From NCBI GenBank assembly GCA_036674765.1, contig JARVKI010000032.1, forward strand, positions 186,001 to 250,000: DNA of 64,000 bases, written 5' to 3'. The stretch comes from Seiridium cupressi. Its lineage: Eukaryota; Ascomycota; Sordariomycetes; Amphisphaeriales; Sporocadaceae. Shown piece after piece: positions 10,578 to 22,394 of the stretch (position 1 is the first letter of the stretch; each line of letters opens with the position of its first letter). The notes under the pieces were generated by a model. It had not been told where the DNA came from, searched no databases, and saw nothing but the letters and a program-made list of their open reading frames with translations. The position numbers were made by a program, and so were the translations under genes.

Positions 10578-13500
10578 GATACATGCGTACTGGACCTATG
10601 TCATAGCTTTCAGCGGATGATAAGGGTTTGGTGTCCCTTGACTTGATCACCGACCCAAGTAATTGTAGATAGAGTAACTGTATGATGTTATGGAACAAGG
10701 CTACTTGAATCACTCTCAATCTTGTATCTCAATTGCTGAACCCCCAATTTTGAATTGTCTGCCCTTGTCAGACCTGACCTCAAGCCCGCATCTGCAGCAA
10801 TCCATGAGCTGACACACACACTACCTGAACCAGGCATTTGAGCAAGGTCTCTCAGCACTAGGCGGCGATATGCACCGAGAGCTCATATCACATCGAATCA
10901 CATCTCCTAGCCTTCATCCGGGCGACGAACGTGAACACCAGTCTGGATCATCGTACATTATACCCCTGTGCCTGGGTTTCTCCCTGCAGACCGCTATTCT
11001 ATCTCGAAACATGTGCAACAATCCGTGGACCTCTTCTGCATCCTGAGCTTATGATTCCACTCTTCTTTCATTGCCGGCGAGTGGCCTCTACGGATCTCGT
11101 TTGCTTGTTTAGATGCGGGGTCGCGTCTTTGGAGGTTGACGCTGCATGTAACCACGTTCCCACGTCGAACGAAGGTGGCTGCAACGATGTAAGGCTCCGC
11201 ACATAGCTGCAGAAGGGAGGCCGCTGGGGGATTGGTCCGGTTATCAGCGCATCTACTGTACCACCGCCCAGTGCATAGAGCCTCGCGTTGCCCCGATCAT
11301 AGGGTATGCAGGTCGACCATGGTTTGGGAGCGCCGTGAGCAAATCGCAATGCTCGATCTTCCCGGGAGGCGTTCGGGCGGGTTTGCTCTTTGAACGTGGG
11401 AAAGCTGCTGGAGGCCGTCCTTCAGATTGCTGCCACGCATCCCGAGATGTGTGGTGCGGAATGAATTTAGCCTTTGAGCTGTCTTGTCTGACTGTTCGAT
11501 GCAGTCGCCCAATTTATGGGAGTCAGGCTCCAGCCTGGTAGCCGGGGGGGTTGGTGGAGGTTGGGACGAAGGGATTACCCATAGACAGTCGGTGCACGCA
11601 AGGCTTCGTGGAACAAAGGCCTGAAGACAGCTACTATCTGCTGTGCCTAGATAGCCCAACTTGGTGCTCATTCACTTCTCGTCTTGCTATCCAAAGTATT
11701 GGCCATGCGCAGGACTGCTTCTTTTCCGACGACAGGTTTAAATTGAGGCAGCCCATCAATGAAACCGATCCATTGCCCGGCGGCAGCTTGTGTAGCAGAG
11801 CCTCAGGAACCATGAGAATGCATGAGAAAAAGCAAGATGGGGTGAAAAGAGAGCGAGGCTTCCGGGCGGCAAAGACTGCAGCCGGACGACCCATAATCCT
11901 GCCCACCTGGCCAAGACATCGCTTGGATGACTACACACAGGCGTCGTCATCCCAGAGGCAGGGAGAAAACCACATCCTGTTGATCATAGAGCCCTGTGAT
12001 CTGGACTGGGGCGCAATCGTATAGTCAGCCTCGTTGGCCAAGAGGATCTGCACAGGCTATAAACACCAGAGCACTCCACCGGTCCGGATTTGTCTCGGTC
12101 GTGTCGTCCAGAGCCCTGGAGCGTGCATTGGCAACTGATCGAGATATTACTGCGTAATTGTACGGGAACTTTCATATGAAAGACAGGACGCGTGCTACGG
12201 CAGGCGGTGCAATGAGTTGTCACCCCAGTGGGTTGCATCAATGGGTGGACTCGCCAAGACAGCATCACGATAATTCTTCGTCGAAAGACTTGGCGATGCC
12301 CACACAACGCGCCCAATGCATCTAATATTGCGATACGATCTGGTGCGTGGCCTGTAGATTTGTGGTTACCTGATACGCTCGAGGCTACGGTGGCAATGGA
12401 CCGACCAACGGATTATGATGAACGAAAGGCGCACCAGGCGTCAAAGCTTTGGTGTTACATTCAGCATAGATATCTAATTCCCTTTTTCTCCCTTTTTTTC
12501 TTCAAGATGATGTATCTCAACTGCCGAGTGCTCTACTATTGCATCGGGATGCATAACTTCCGGAGACCAGTGAGGCCTGTGGCGGCGGTAGGCAGGACTG
12601 ATGATGGGTCCGGGAGGGCTTGGCACCGGAGGCCATACCGCGATCGAGCTTCCGGCGTGCAGCGTTGGATCTTGAAGATCAATGACGGACAGTGCCGCTT
12701 TGACGAATGACGATAAAATCTGGCCATCAAAGCCTCCTTGACGTCGTGTCAGCTTTGCGCGGCCTCCTGTTGTGGAGGTTTGTGCACAATTCGCAATCCA
12801 GCGTCGCGACCATGTAGAGTGTAACGCACAACCGTGGAAACAGCAAAGCCCGCAGCTGGAGTATTCAACTTCTTATATGATTCCCAGAGCCATGGGCACA
12901 AAACACGTACGGAATAACACAAAATCCAAGACGGCATCCGGCAACGAGATTGAATTTTAAGGTTGATCGACACAAGCCAATGAACCTTCGACCAACGGGC
13001 CGGGCGGAAACCACTGTCGGCAGATGCAGACATGAAAAGCGGGCCGGCCAAAAGAAATCGAGGCGATGCATCTTTTGGTAGATGCGGAAGAGGCGGTAGA
13101 GGCGGTAGATCAAATAGATTTGTTATTATAGAACCTACAAGTAGAGTCGTATCGTGGTTTAACGATCGTCAAGGTGGATGCCAATCTATGGCACTTGGTG
13201 CCCGAATGCCCAGCGATGTTACTCGTCTTTGTTGTGTACCTCAGTTGTAGCGACGCGGCGCTTGGGGCATAGGCCAAGGCTCATCAGTAAGCGCTCGTTC
13301 CTATCGACGTATCAGAGTTGCTATGCTATGAAACCACAACCTCGAGACGCTCAGTCAAACCAAAAGAGTCGTATACAGGCTCAAATGCTCGAGATTTTAG
13401 GCTTGGCCGGGAGAAGTCGGGGGGTGTCTTATCGCTGGCGAAACAGTACCTTTGCCTTGGCCCCCACTGAAAACCCGCTGTCTCTTAACGGCCAAGAACC

Positions 13501-14523
13501 CCCAAGACCTGCCAAGCAGGGCGCTGAAGAGCCTCACAGGCCTCAGTTGTCGCCTAACAGCACTATCTGGTGCAGCTAGCGACCCGCGTCTGGCACAGGC
13601 CCACCGTTCTGGAGCACGCTGATGTTTGACCTCGTCGGATGAAGAGCCTTTCGCTGGACGCGACAGCTTCCATGCCTCAGCCAGCATGAGCCTTCAAAAA
13701 CTTTCCAGCAGACTTCCTGAGTGATCTGCCGCTGCCAAGGGCATCGTCGTGAGCGCGCCATCTGCTCCGATTGGCCACGCCCATCTTTGATCTGGCTTCC
13801 ACGCATTCATTCCCCGGATGATGCATCGGGACACATGCTAACTGCCGAAGGTTTCTGCTATTTTCATTCTCTTGGACGTTTTCAACATGTGGGGGCGCTC
13901 TTCAAAGCTCCTACAGTCCAGGTCGGCGAGCTCTCGAGGCGCTGACAATAGCTGGCGCCTGCCTGACGCTTGGCGTTATTTCCCCTGCGTACTAGACTAG
14001 TAGCAATTTCCAGCCACGGTTGATTTCCCCATGCGGTATTCATGAAGATCGTTATTGGAAGCTTGGGCTGCGTGCTGGCACTGATCAACGCCCAGGGGCG
14101 ACTTGGCTTATCTCAACCTCGACACTTGCGTCGAGTTCGCCCAAACCTCACAGCCTTGGCCCCGGACGTTTCCATCTCCATCATGTTTCTTATTTCTTGG
14201 CGATATGGCTAGCACTTCTGGGCTAGCCCACTTGATAAAGGAGACGGACTCGCTCCATGGGGCAGTGAAGCAGATCTTCAAGAGGCCATCGCTGGAATCG
14301 ACTTTATTTCATTTCAGAGTCTGGCACTCTTTTTTGGGCTTTGGGATTTCTTACTTCTCTGTCATTTCTCTCGCTTGCTCTTTTCGAGGAACCTCGAGGT
14401 GTGACCATATCTCGAACGCCTTTTAACTTTGTTTAATCCCGATACAAATCTTTTAAAACTCACTCACTCGCATATACACTTGAATTCTTTTCTTCCAAGT
14501 CCTCCGAGGTATTGACGGGAGCG
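10578..14523. other. Gene-poor region of about 3.9 kb
   Basis: No credible gene is seen. The longest frames (about 157-160 codons around 11551-12024 and 12228-12710) have no recognisable domain, irregular composition and no splice partners. The end next to the transporter (14330-14520) is pyrimidine-rich, typical of a fungal promoter and leader. Confidence 0.5.
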
Positions 14524-15984
14524 ATGGAGAAAAGCATGATTTCTGGACCGCACGCGGAAGGGTCGAACGCCTTCTCTTCTGGACCATCGTCCTTCTTCGA
14601 GCAGCCAAACCAAAACACCATGAACCATAGCAGCCGATCAAACGAGAAGCGGGCGCTTAGTCCGGACCCGGAAACTCAACTCAACTCAGCAGCTACTTCC
14701 ATCCGTGATGGCAAAGAGGAGCATGATGTGGAAAACGGCCATACACACATCGATATCAACGATCCCAATCGACCTAGATATGGACTGAAACAGAGACTAC
14801 ACCACTTCACATGGGCTTGGTACACCTTTCCCATGAGCACAGGTGGTCTCTCTCTCCTGATATTTGCCCAGCCTCACCAATTTCCTGGCCTACGACAGAT
14901 TGGTCTCTTCGTTTATATTGTCAACATTTTAATATTCACCGTCATCACTGCTCTCATGCTCACGAGGTTCCTTCTCCACCGCGGCGACTTGACGAAATCC
15001 CTATCTCATCCTCGAGAAGGCTTCTTCTTCCCGACATTTTTCCTCTCTATCGCAACTCTCATCACAAGCACACAACGATACGCCATTCCAGACAACGACA
15101 TTGCCCTGACGTGGGCCATCAAGACGGTATACTGGGGCTATGTGGCAGTGACGTTGATACTGGCCGTTGGTCAATACAGTTTCGTGTTTGCCTCGCACAG
15201 CTTTGGGCTGCAGACAATGATGCCAACGTGGATTCTACCCATCTTCCCAGTCATGCTTTCAGGCACCATCGCCTCGGTCATTGCTTCGACTCAGCCTGAC
15301 ATTGACGCGGTTCCGATTGTGGTGGGCGGCATGACATGCCAAGGTCTCGGAATCTCTGTTTCCTTCATGATGTACGCGCACATGGTGGGTCGGCTGATGC
15401 AAGCTGGTATGTCTTTTCCCGTCCCGGATACGCTGGCCGTTCGCTAACATGCCCAGGTCTTCCAAACCGTGAGCATCGTCCGGGTCTTTTCATGTGTGTC
15501 GGCCCTCCGTCATTCACCGGTAAGCATCTTCTTTACGTTCAATTTTCAATGGGCCGTTGATTAACGTGACTTATCAGCATTGGCTTTCATCGGCATGGCA
15601 GATGGTCTGCCCAGCAACTTCGACCCCAACGGTGATGGGATCATCGATGCAGAAATCATCCGGATGTTCGCTACGATCAGCGCCGTCTTCCTATGGGCTC
15701 TTGCTCTGTGGTGGTTCTTCATCGCTGTTGTTGCCGTCATCTCGTCTCCACCAAAGTACTTCCATCTTGGATGGTGGGCCATGGTTTTCCCCAACACTGG
15801 CTTCATCCTAGCAACAATAGCAATTGGAAACCAGCTCCAGAACGATATTGTCCTTTATTTCGCCAATGGTTTCTCCATCATCTTGCTTAGCACCTACTTA
15901 TTCGTGTTTTACCATCTCATCCGGGCCGTCTGGATTCAAGACATCATGTACCCCGGACGAGACGAGGATGTCGAGGACCACTAA
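14524..15984 (+). CDS. TDT-family C4-dicarboxylate (malate) transporter
   Basis: Three exons, 14524..15406, 15457..15519 and 15578..15984 (introns GTATGT...CCCAG and GTAAGC...ATCAG), give 450 residues. It is a plasma-membrane carrier of the SLAC1/TehA/Mae1 superfamily, likely moving malate or a related dicarboxylate. Seen: a hydrophilic 90-residue N-terminus, the family start HHFTWAWYTFPMSTGGL (about 98-114), about ten hydrophobic helices, a PGLFMCVGPPSFTALAFIGMA motif region around 303-323 with the conserved PP-x-F-T turn, and a charged C-terminus ending EDVEDH. The real ATG is 14524; the frame is open slightly further upstream but without ATG. Unusual: just after the conserved helix, residues 331-341 read DPNGDGIIDAE, like an EF-hand calcium loop. 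Sulphite-efflux (Ssu1) and malate (Mae1) members are hard to separate by eye; the Mae1 side is preferred. Confidence 0.85.
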
Positions 15985-16603
15985 ACAAGCCCTTTTTAGA
16001 TCAATACGGAGGTGTCACGGTATGGCCATGGACTTGGCCACTTCCCTTTTTTCGTTTATGTTCATCTACTTGGAATGGCATTGGCGTCGAGATTATTTTG
16101 CTCAGCATCTCGGACAACGGCTACCACATTTTCTTAGTCATAGGATACCCTACCCACCATAGAATTGGACGCGGGACAGGGGTGCATACAGAACGGGTAC
16201 GGGTACGGATACGCTAGAGGACAACAGGCCTAGGCTGAGATGTACCTGCATAGACATAATACAACCAACTTCTCACGCTCTTTCATGAACATGTGGGCAA
16301 CACTTCCTGTGAATTTTGATTCCTCTCGCGCAAAACTACTGCCATACGACACAAGTAGACTGTCTACTAACCCGGAACTAGAGTCGGCAGCACAATCCAG
16401 GTTCGCCATCTGGGGAATCCTAGTTCATGCTTTCCGGCGGGCCGGGCCCATCACAAAGCATCTAGGTTAAAGGCTTGGCGCGATGTTGCGACACCCACGT
16501 CATCGACACTAGCGGCCTGTCAGCACGAGGCGGCCCAACAAACTCTTCGTGGATGTGCTCTTGATATGCTCTCGCATCTTCACTCACAGACCAACGAGCA
16601 ACA
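15985..16603. other. Intergenic region
   Basis: This covers the 3' end of the dicarboxylate transporter and the promoter of the histidine phosphatase. It contains a small degenerate ACGGGT/ACGGAT repeat near 16193-16213. No gene is seen. Confidence 0.5.
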
Positions 16604-18045
16604 ATGCGGACAACAACAGCAGTCGTATTGCTGGGGACGTCGGCATGGGCAGCTCAAATCCCAACTCAGATCCCGCTCGGAGCAACTCAGCCTCCCTTAC
16701 GCATGCAAGATCACACTCAAAACTACACCTTTGACGCGTTGCTGCATATGCCCGGCATTTCTCCTTACTTTGATGTGAGTCTCAATCTGACAGTGCTGTC
16801 TGGGCAAGATAATAATCAATAATACAGGCTGTTGGTTTTGGATTGGAACACGAAGCTCCATTGGGCTGTAAGGTGACGGCAGCTAGCTACTTGGTCCGCC
16901 ACGCATCCATCTATGCCAACGACAATGACTACGAAGACTTCCTGGAGCCCTTCCTGTCTGAATGGGAAAAGGCGGGCAAGAACTGGACTGGCCCACTCTC
17001 GGTGCTGAACGAATGGGAGTCGCCCTACGACGACATTGAGAAACAGATGGAGCAGCTGACTCCTGCCGGTGCTGAGGAGTCGACGGAGGTCGCACGACAT
17101 TTGCTCCAGCGGTACCCCGAACTCGTACCTACCACCACCAAAGTCTACGCCGATAAGAAGGACCGCACGCGTGACACGGCCAAGGCATTCATCAAGGCCT
17201 TCCCCCAGAACGTCACGCTGGAGAAGATCTCTGAGCACGGCGAGTTCCATGCCGTCGTCCCGCACAAGTCGTGCAAAAGGTTCTCCAAGGCCGCTGGCGA
17301 TAAGGAACAGGAGATCTTCGCGTACCAGTATACCAAGGGGACCATTGCACGCTTGCAACCACATGCGCCGTTCGAGATGAAGGCAAAACATATCGTCGGG
17401 CTCCAGCAGCTTTGCGGATATGAGAGCGCCATCACCGGCAAGCTGAGCCAGCTCTGCGACATCTTTACACCGATCGAGTGGATGAGCTATGAGTACCTCT
17501 GGGATCTGAAGTACTTCTACATGGTTGGGCCTGGCAATCCGCTGTCTCATTATCTCGGCTTCCCGTGGCTCAATGTCACAGCCGAGCTCTTCTCTACCCT
17601 GCACGAGGAGGATGGTGCTTCCACTACGAGCAAGGAAGACGACGGCCAGCGCTTCTTCGTCTCCTTCACGCACCGAGAGGTCCCACCCTTCTTGGCGACG
17701 GCTCTGGGCATATTCGATTCGGCCTCCACCGTCGACGAAACCATGCCAACGGACAGGATCAACTTTCCGCGCTCTTGGAAGATGGCCGAGCTCGTCCCTT
17801 TCCTGGGTCATATAGGTATCGAGAAGATGTCGTGCGGCCCTGATTCGGGAGCAGTTGGTGGTACCGAGTTCATCAGGGTGTTGGCGAACAGCGCGCCGCG
17901 TCCCATCCCGAAGTGTCAAAGTGGTCCAGGAGCAAGCTGTGAGCTCCGCGAGTTTCAGAAGTTTACGCTCGAAGGCTTGAAGACATATGGTGACTTCGAT
18001 AAAGTCTGCGAGAACGGAAAGGATGAGAAGGGTAGAGACCTGTAA
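16604..18045 (+). CDS. Secreted histidine acid phosphatase (phytase-like)
   Basis: Two exons, 16604..16774 and 16828..18045 (intron GTGAGT...TACAG), give 462 residues. Histidine phosphatase superfamily, branch 2: hydrolyses phosphomonoesters through a phosphohistidine. Seen: a signal peptide (TAVVLLGTSAWAA), the active-site LVRHASIYAND at residues 79-89 with His82, a DRTRDTAKAF motif (about 170-179) and a distal FTHREVPPF motif with His339. Known: classical phytases and acid phosphatases carry RHGxRxP and a distal HD; here these are RHASIY and HRE. The variants sit at matching positions and the overall length is normal, so this is likely a divergent subfamily of the fold and not a broken copy. 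Several NxT sites suggest glycosylation. A 432-codon open frame runs antisense to it and is regarded as a shadow. Confidence 0.88.
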
Positions 18046-18423
18046 TACTAATGTAATCTTATCATGTGTAAACGGTTCAATGATGGGTGAATGGCGAATG
18101 GCGAACACCGTCATAAAGCATGTTCTGCTCGGGCTGTTTTTGGTTGAGGGCGTATTAACAAATTACATCTCGAAGCATACTCTCATCTACACAATTTCTG
18201 GTTGAACATTGATCAATCATGTTAAAATGTATGTGCGCATCAAGAATGGCTTAATCTGACATGAGAATTGTGCATGGCTGGGTCTTTGTTTCTGACAATT
18301 CACAAAGCCATTGTTCTATCGACTTGTTCAACAATCTCTTTGTCCAAGACATATTGAGCGGTATATATATAGATATAGAAAAGCCAATTTTGCCTTACGC
18401 CATAGTCCTTGTATGGATACAGC
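18046..18423. other. Intergenic region with TATA-like element
   Basis: The 3' end of the phosphatase gene and the promoter of the SprT-like gene. A TATATATATAGATATA-like run begins near 18362, about 60 bp before the chosen ATG, and suggests a very short leader. Confidence 0.45.
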
Positions 18424-19173
18424 ATGTTCTTCGCTCCTAGACTTACGTCGCTCTCCGAGGACATGATGCCTCCAACATACAACACAATCCGGGATATGAA
18501 GGCCCAGGCTGACCAGTACAAGAAGCTCAACCGCACCAAAGGGTCCTTCTGGAGACTCATGCTCCATGGCTATTCTTATACGGCCCAAGATATCGTCAAG
18601 CTCAGCATAGATCACAGCGTGGCCGCGAAAAGGCAGGACCATGGGATGGTCCAAGATTCCATCCGCCACTATCGGCGTGACGCAGAGGTTGACCTCTCTA
18701 CGACTGACTTACTAGATCTCATGAAATCATACATGCCGGAGCTCGATAGTTTGTTCTTCTTTGGTTTACTGACTCGCAAGAGCCCGTCAGAGGAGCTCGT
18801 TTCCCTCAAGATCGTGGATGGGTACCACGAGGCCAAGGTAGCGAATTTTGACCACGAAACCTGTCAGATCACACTGTATACACAGGGTAAACGTGCAGAC
18901 GATGCAGCGGGCTCTCCCTCGATTAGGTTTGCTTTGGATGAACTGATCGCCGTGCTCGCGCACGAGATGGTCCATGCTTATGTAGGTATATTCTCCAACG
19001 ACAACAACACAGACAGGTATGAACAACAGGTGTTGGCGGATTCTGGCCATGGGAAGATGTTTTGGCGCCAGCTGATATTCATCACAGATTGTCTGACGCG
19101 CTGGGTGCCCGAGTCTCCGGGGTTCAAGCATTGGCATGCGCACAATGTGGATAAGAACCGGTACTACCAGTAG
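18424..19173 (+). CDS. SprT-like zinc metalloprotease domain protein
   Basis: Intronless, 249 residues from ATG 18424 (the frame is open further upstream without ATG). Seen: an N-terminal half without known motifs, then ELIAVLAHEMVHAYV (about 178-192), which contains the HExxH zinc-binding and catalytic motif, and about 30 residues later SGHGKMFWRQL, whose His is the likely third zinc ligand. Known: SprT/Spartan-type domains have HExxH followed by a GHGxxF motif, and the eukaryotic members digest DNA-protein crosslinks. Here no C-terminal zinc ribbon, PIP box or UBZ domain is present, so DNA repair cannot be claimed. Members consisting only of the core domain are common and uncharacterised in moulds. 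No signal peptide, so probably cytosolic or nuclear. Confidence 0.8.
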   Translation: MFFAPRLTSLSEDMMPPTYNTIRDMKAQADQYKKLNRTKGSFWRLMLHGYSYTAQDIVKLSIDHSVAAKRQDHGMVQDSIRHYRRDAEVDLSTTDLLDLMKSYMPELDSLFFFGLLTRKSPSEELVSLKIVDGYHEAKVANFDHETCQITLYTQGKRADDAAGSPSIRFALDELIAVLAHEMVHAYVGIFSNDNNTDRYEQQVLADSGHGKMFWRQLIFITDCLTRWVPESPGFKHWHAHNVDKNRYYQ

Positions 19174-22100
19174 TTTGCTCAAGTGAGTAGACGCCATAAT
19201 GAGAATCTGGGAAAGGACCATATCCCAGTAAATTGGTTCAACAAGTCTCATCGGCTTTCACGGATCAAATCATCCAGCCCGCAGTGGCAACTCTAACAGA
19301 ACACATCTACCATTAGATTACATAGGTAAGTAAAGCGCGGTGGGGATCATAAAAATATGCTTTGGTCAATCGATAACTTGAATATAGTCCTGAGCATGGT
19401 GTAAGACCGTCTAAAAATTGCGAAGCTCAAACCATCATTAGAAACATGAATGATTGCTATCCATATAGTGTAGATTCACAATTACGTTCCCAATATCTTC
19501 ATGTCCGCCACTGTTTTAAGCTGTAGGCCGAGAACGACTTGTGCTGCGGCATGTGCCGTGGGTTACAACTCTGGACTGCCAAGCAGTGGTACGCGTCGGT
19601 GGTGGAGAGATGCCGAAAATGAGGTGCAGAACTTGAGTCGCGTCATTTCAGTCATATAGTCAAGGGAAAACAATTGAGAGTCTTGGTATACACCTTCATC
19701 ATCACCTACCCAATAGACAACCGTGCCCAGTGTCAGTGGTGTATACAAGTGCATAATTTCGCAGCAATAACTACCCCGGCTTTCTTGAGAAACACCAGGA
19801 TAGAGCTGACGAATATCTGCACATAGGATTTTCTTGTATAACACACCATCATGGAAGTCGTCCAATTAGGCCTTAGCACATGCGGCGAAAAGTGCAACGC
19901 CAATTGAACTCAACGACCAGCAGACTTTCGTCTGGGAGGTGCGGCGGGACGGTTGCCGTGGAAGTGGGGGTTTCTGCAAGGGATCAGCGACGCATTGATC
20001 GTCAAATGTACTAAGGATAGACAGGGGCACATAAACATCGGACGGGTGGGCCGAAACATATTTGCCTGACAGGTATCGAAAAACAATCGCAAGGGCAATC
20101 TTTCGTGATAAGACGTGATGGTATGTAGAAGACTACCCCAAGATTACTTTTCCAAGGCGGACAACTGTGACGAGGCGAGATGCAGTCGATGCTACAGTTG
20201 CGTCGCGTGCGAGCCGCTCTCGTGCTTGCGCAATGACACGGGATGTAGGGTAACATACAACAAGCGCATTGCGGGATGCTGCAACCCGAAGTCGAGACTT
20301 GGACAAACACCTTGTGGTGCCGGATTACCTGCGATCCTAGAAATCGCAACTCGAACCAGTTAGTAATGAGATGCCAAACCCAACGGCGAACGCATCTAAA
20401 AGGCTTGGAAGAGGCTCTCTACAGGAGGAGGTTGTCCAAATAAGGCAGCTCCAAAGATTAGTCTAGGTCGGTTAGCCGCACTCCGCCCTCACAGGTCTCA
20501 ACAAGCGTGCCAACTGGAATATAGCCGGTGTATGTTTTCATTGGGGCATTGAAAAAGGAAATGAGCATAGCAGTTGAGGCAGGAGAGTAGCAGTGGGCTC
20601 TCTTAGTATTCCGCCGCCTAGAAAGTATGTTCTATTTTCATTTCAATGCAACCCCAAAGGCGAATGAGCAGATCCATGGTCATTCGATCAAAGATGAAAG
20701 AGATACCTCGGAAAACATGTCCTATGACCGAACCAGTGCTGATGTTTAATTTACACGCCCAACGCTTAATTGTCTGCGCCAATGGCGAACGGCGCGGAAC
20801 TTTCTGTTGGCCGGCCCATACTTTATCTCTTCGTATCTCCAGTGATGGCCAAGGATCCCCGCGCCCGTTCAAGGTGTGGCTTTTAGGATCTCAACGCCAA
20901 CCGCCCTCCACCCTTGCTAGATCTGCTTTGAACGCCCCTCTTTCCAAGCCCTGCAAGCCTGCTGTCAGCACCTTGGACGCCACCACGGCACAGAACGACT
21001 TGCAGCGACTTGCAATGTTGATAGACTGCCGAGGCCTAAAAACGAAGCTCCAGTGCTGATGGTCGTTGCGAGTCGTACGGTCCTTTTGATTGACGTATGC
21101 TAGCTAACCCACGGACAGCTGCGGTGTAGTGGTCCTGTCCAAGCCACAAGAGCCAAATTACTGGCAACACAGGCCTCTGACCCGCAGATTAGTCCTGATA
21201 CAGGAGGTCTGCAGGGTGTCGACCTTGATGGCTTGCATTTAGTGCCAACTTTTTCCATCACGCCTCGGCAATAGAGGACAATCTAGAAGTATCTAGGAGA
21301 GCCTCATGGGGCAGGTTGTCCTATTTTTGCACCGCGGAGAGGCAAGGTGCATACATCAGCTAGCACTGCTTAAATGTACTCTGTGCTACTGTAGGTGTTT
21401 GGTCAGAGGCCAAAGTCGCTGAGAGGCTGTTGTGCTTGGGGATGTTGGTGCTCCACACCCATGGCGCCATTTGACCTAAAGCACTTTACCGGGCGACCGA
21501 TGCACATTGTAGTCACCCAAGGACTCCGGTCAAAGCGAAGTCAAGGCCAGTAAATACGCAACCACCAGATTCCCAGCAACAGGGCTCGTAGGCCGGTTCC
21601 AAAAAGCGGCAGAAGCCTACGTTCAGATCATTCATCACGCTGGCATCACCTCGGAGCGCTCACATGCATATGCAAGGAGCCTTAAGCTTCAGCCGCACAT
21701 TGAACTAGAAAGAGCAATCATAAGCAGCAAGGTCTGGCGGTCTAGCCCGAATGACGCTGTCATTCACGAGAGGCCGTACGCCGCAGGCCTAAATTCAACT
21801 TCGAAAGACAACAATCTTAACCCATCGCTCCTGGAAATGCGCTCTTCGCGTGCTTGATCCAAGGTGACCAACGGCCTTCCTGACTTGTTTAAGCGCCGGG
21901 AGCCCAGTAGACGGGGTTGAGCACCACCATAGCGGCGTTCTGTTCTCCAAATCGACCAACGACAGCGACAAGCGAGCCAGCGGAGATCGTTCTTTCAACC
22001 CCAGTCCCCTGCCAAGCAAGCTGCATTAGCCGTTCTGCATGGGAGCTCATGGACCTTTCCGTCGACCCTTGCATCCTGCTATCCTATTACGACAGCGGAA

Positions 22101-22394
22101 GCTCATCTCATGGCAATGATCATCCTAGCTTATCAAGACCGGCATGCGCGGTGCCACACTACCAGTTGGGGAGAATAAAGTAGGCATCCTAACCGCCAAG
22201 AACTAACTAACCCAACCGAATTGGACCCTCGGATCGTCATGCGGATGGATGATTTCCTGCAGATACAAATATGGGCGGCGCCCCGTGCCGGCGTTCACAT
22301 GAGAATGAGACGTTGTTCACTTCCCGCCGAGTCGAACTGCGCTCGTTCTTTGTGCTGTGTATTGCGTTGAGGATCGCGTTAGAACTTCGTCATC
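19174..22394. other. Gene-poor region of about 3.2 kb
   Basis: No convincing gene is seen. A 61-codon minus-strand frame at 22074..21889 has a protein-like composition (it includes GSLVAVVGRFGEQNAAMVV) but no recognised family. The last few hundred bases contain the promoter of the subtilase gene. Confidence 0.45.

Noticed and set aside
11551..12710. Frames of about 157-160 codons in the 10.6-14.5 kb region
   Set aside because: No recognisable domain, no supporting splice structure and irregular composition; compatible with chance.
16816..18114. 432-codon open frame antisense to the histidine acid phosphatase
   Set aside because: It mirrors a GC-biased coding region, its product has no recognisable motif, and the sense strand encodes a complete phosphatase with signal peptide and intron.
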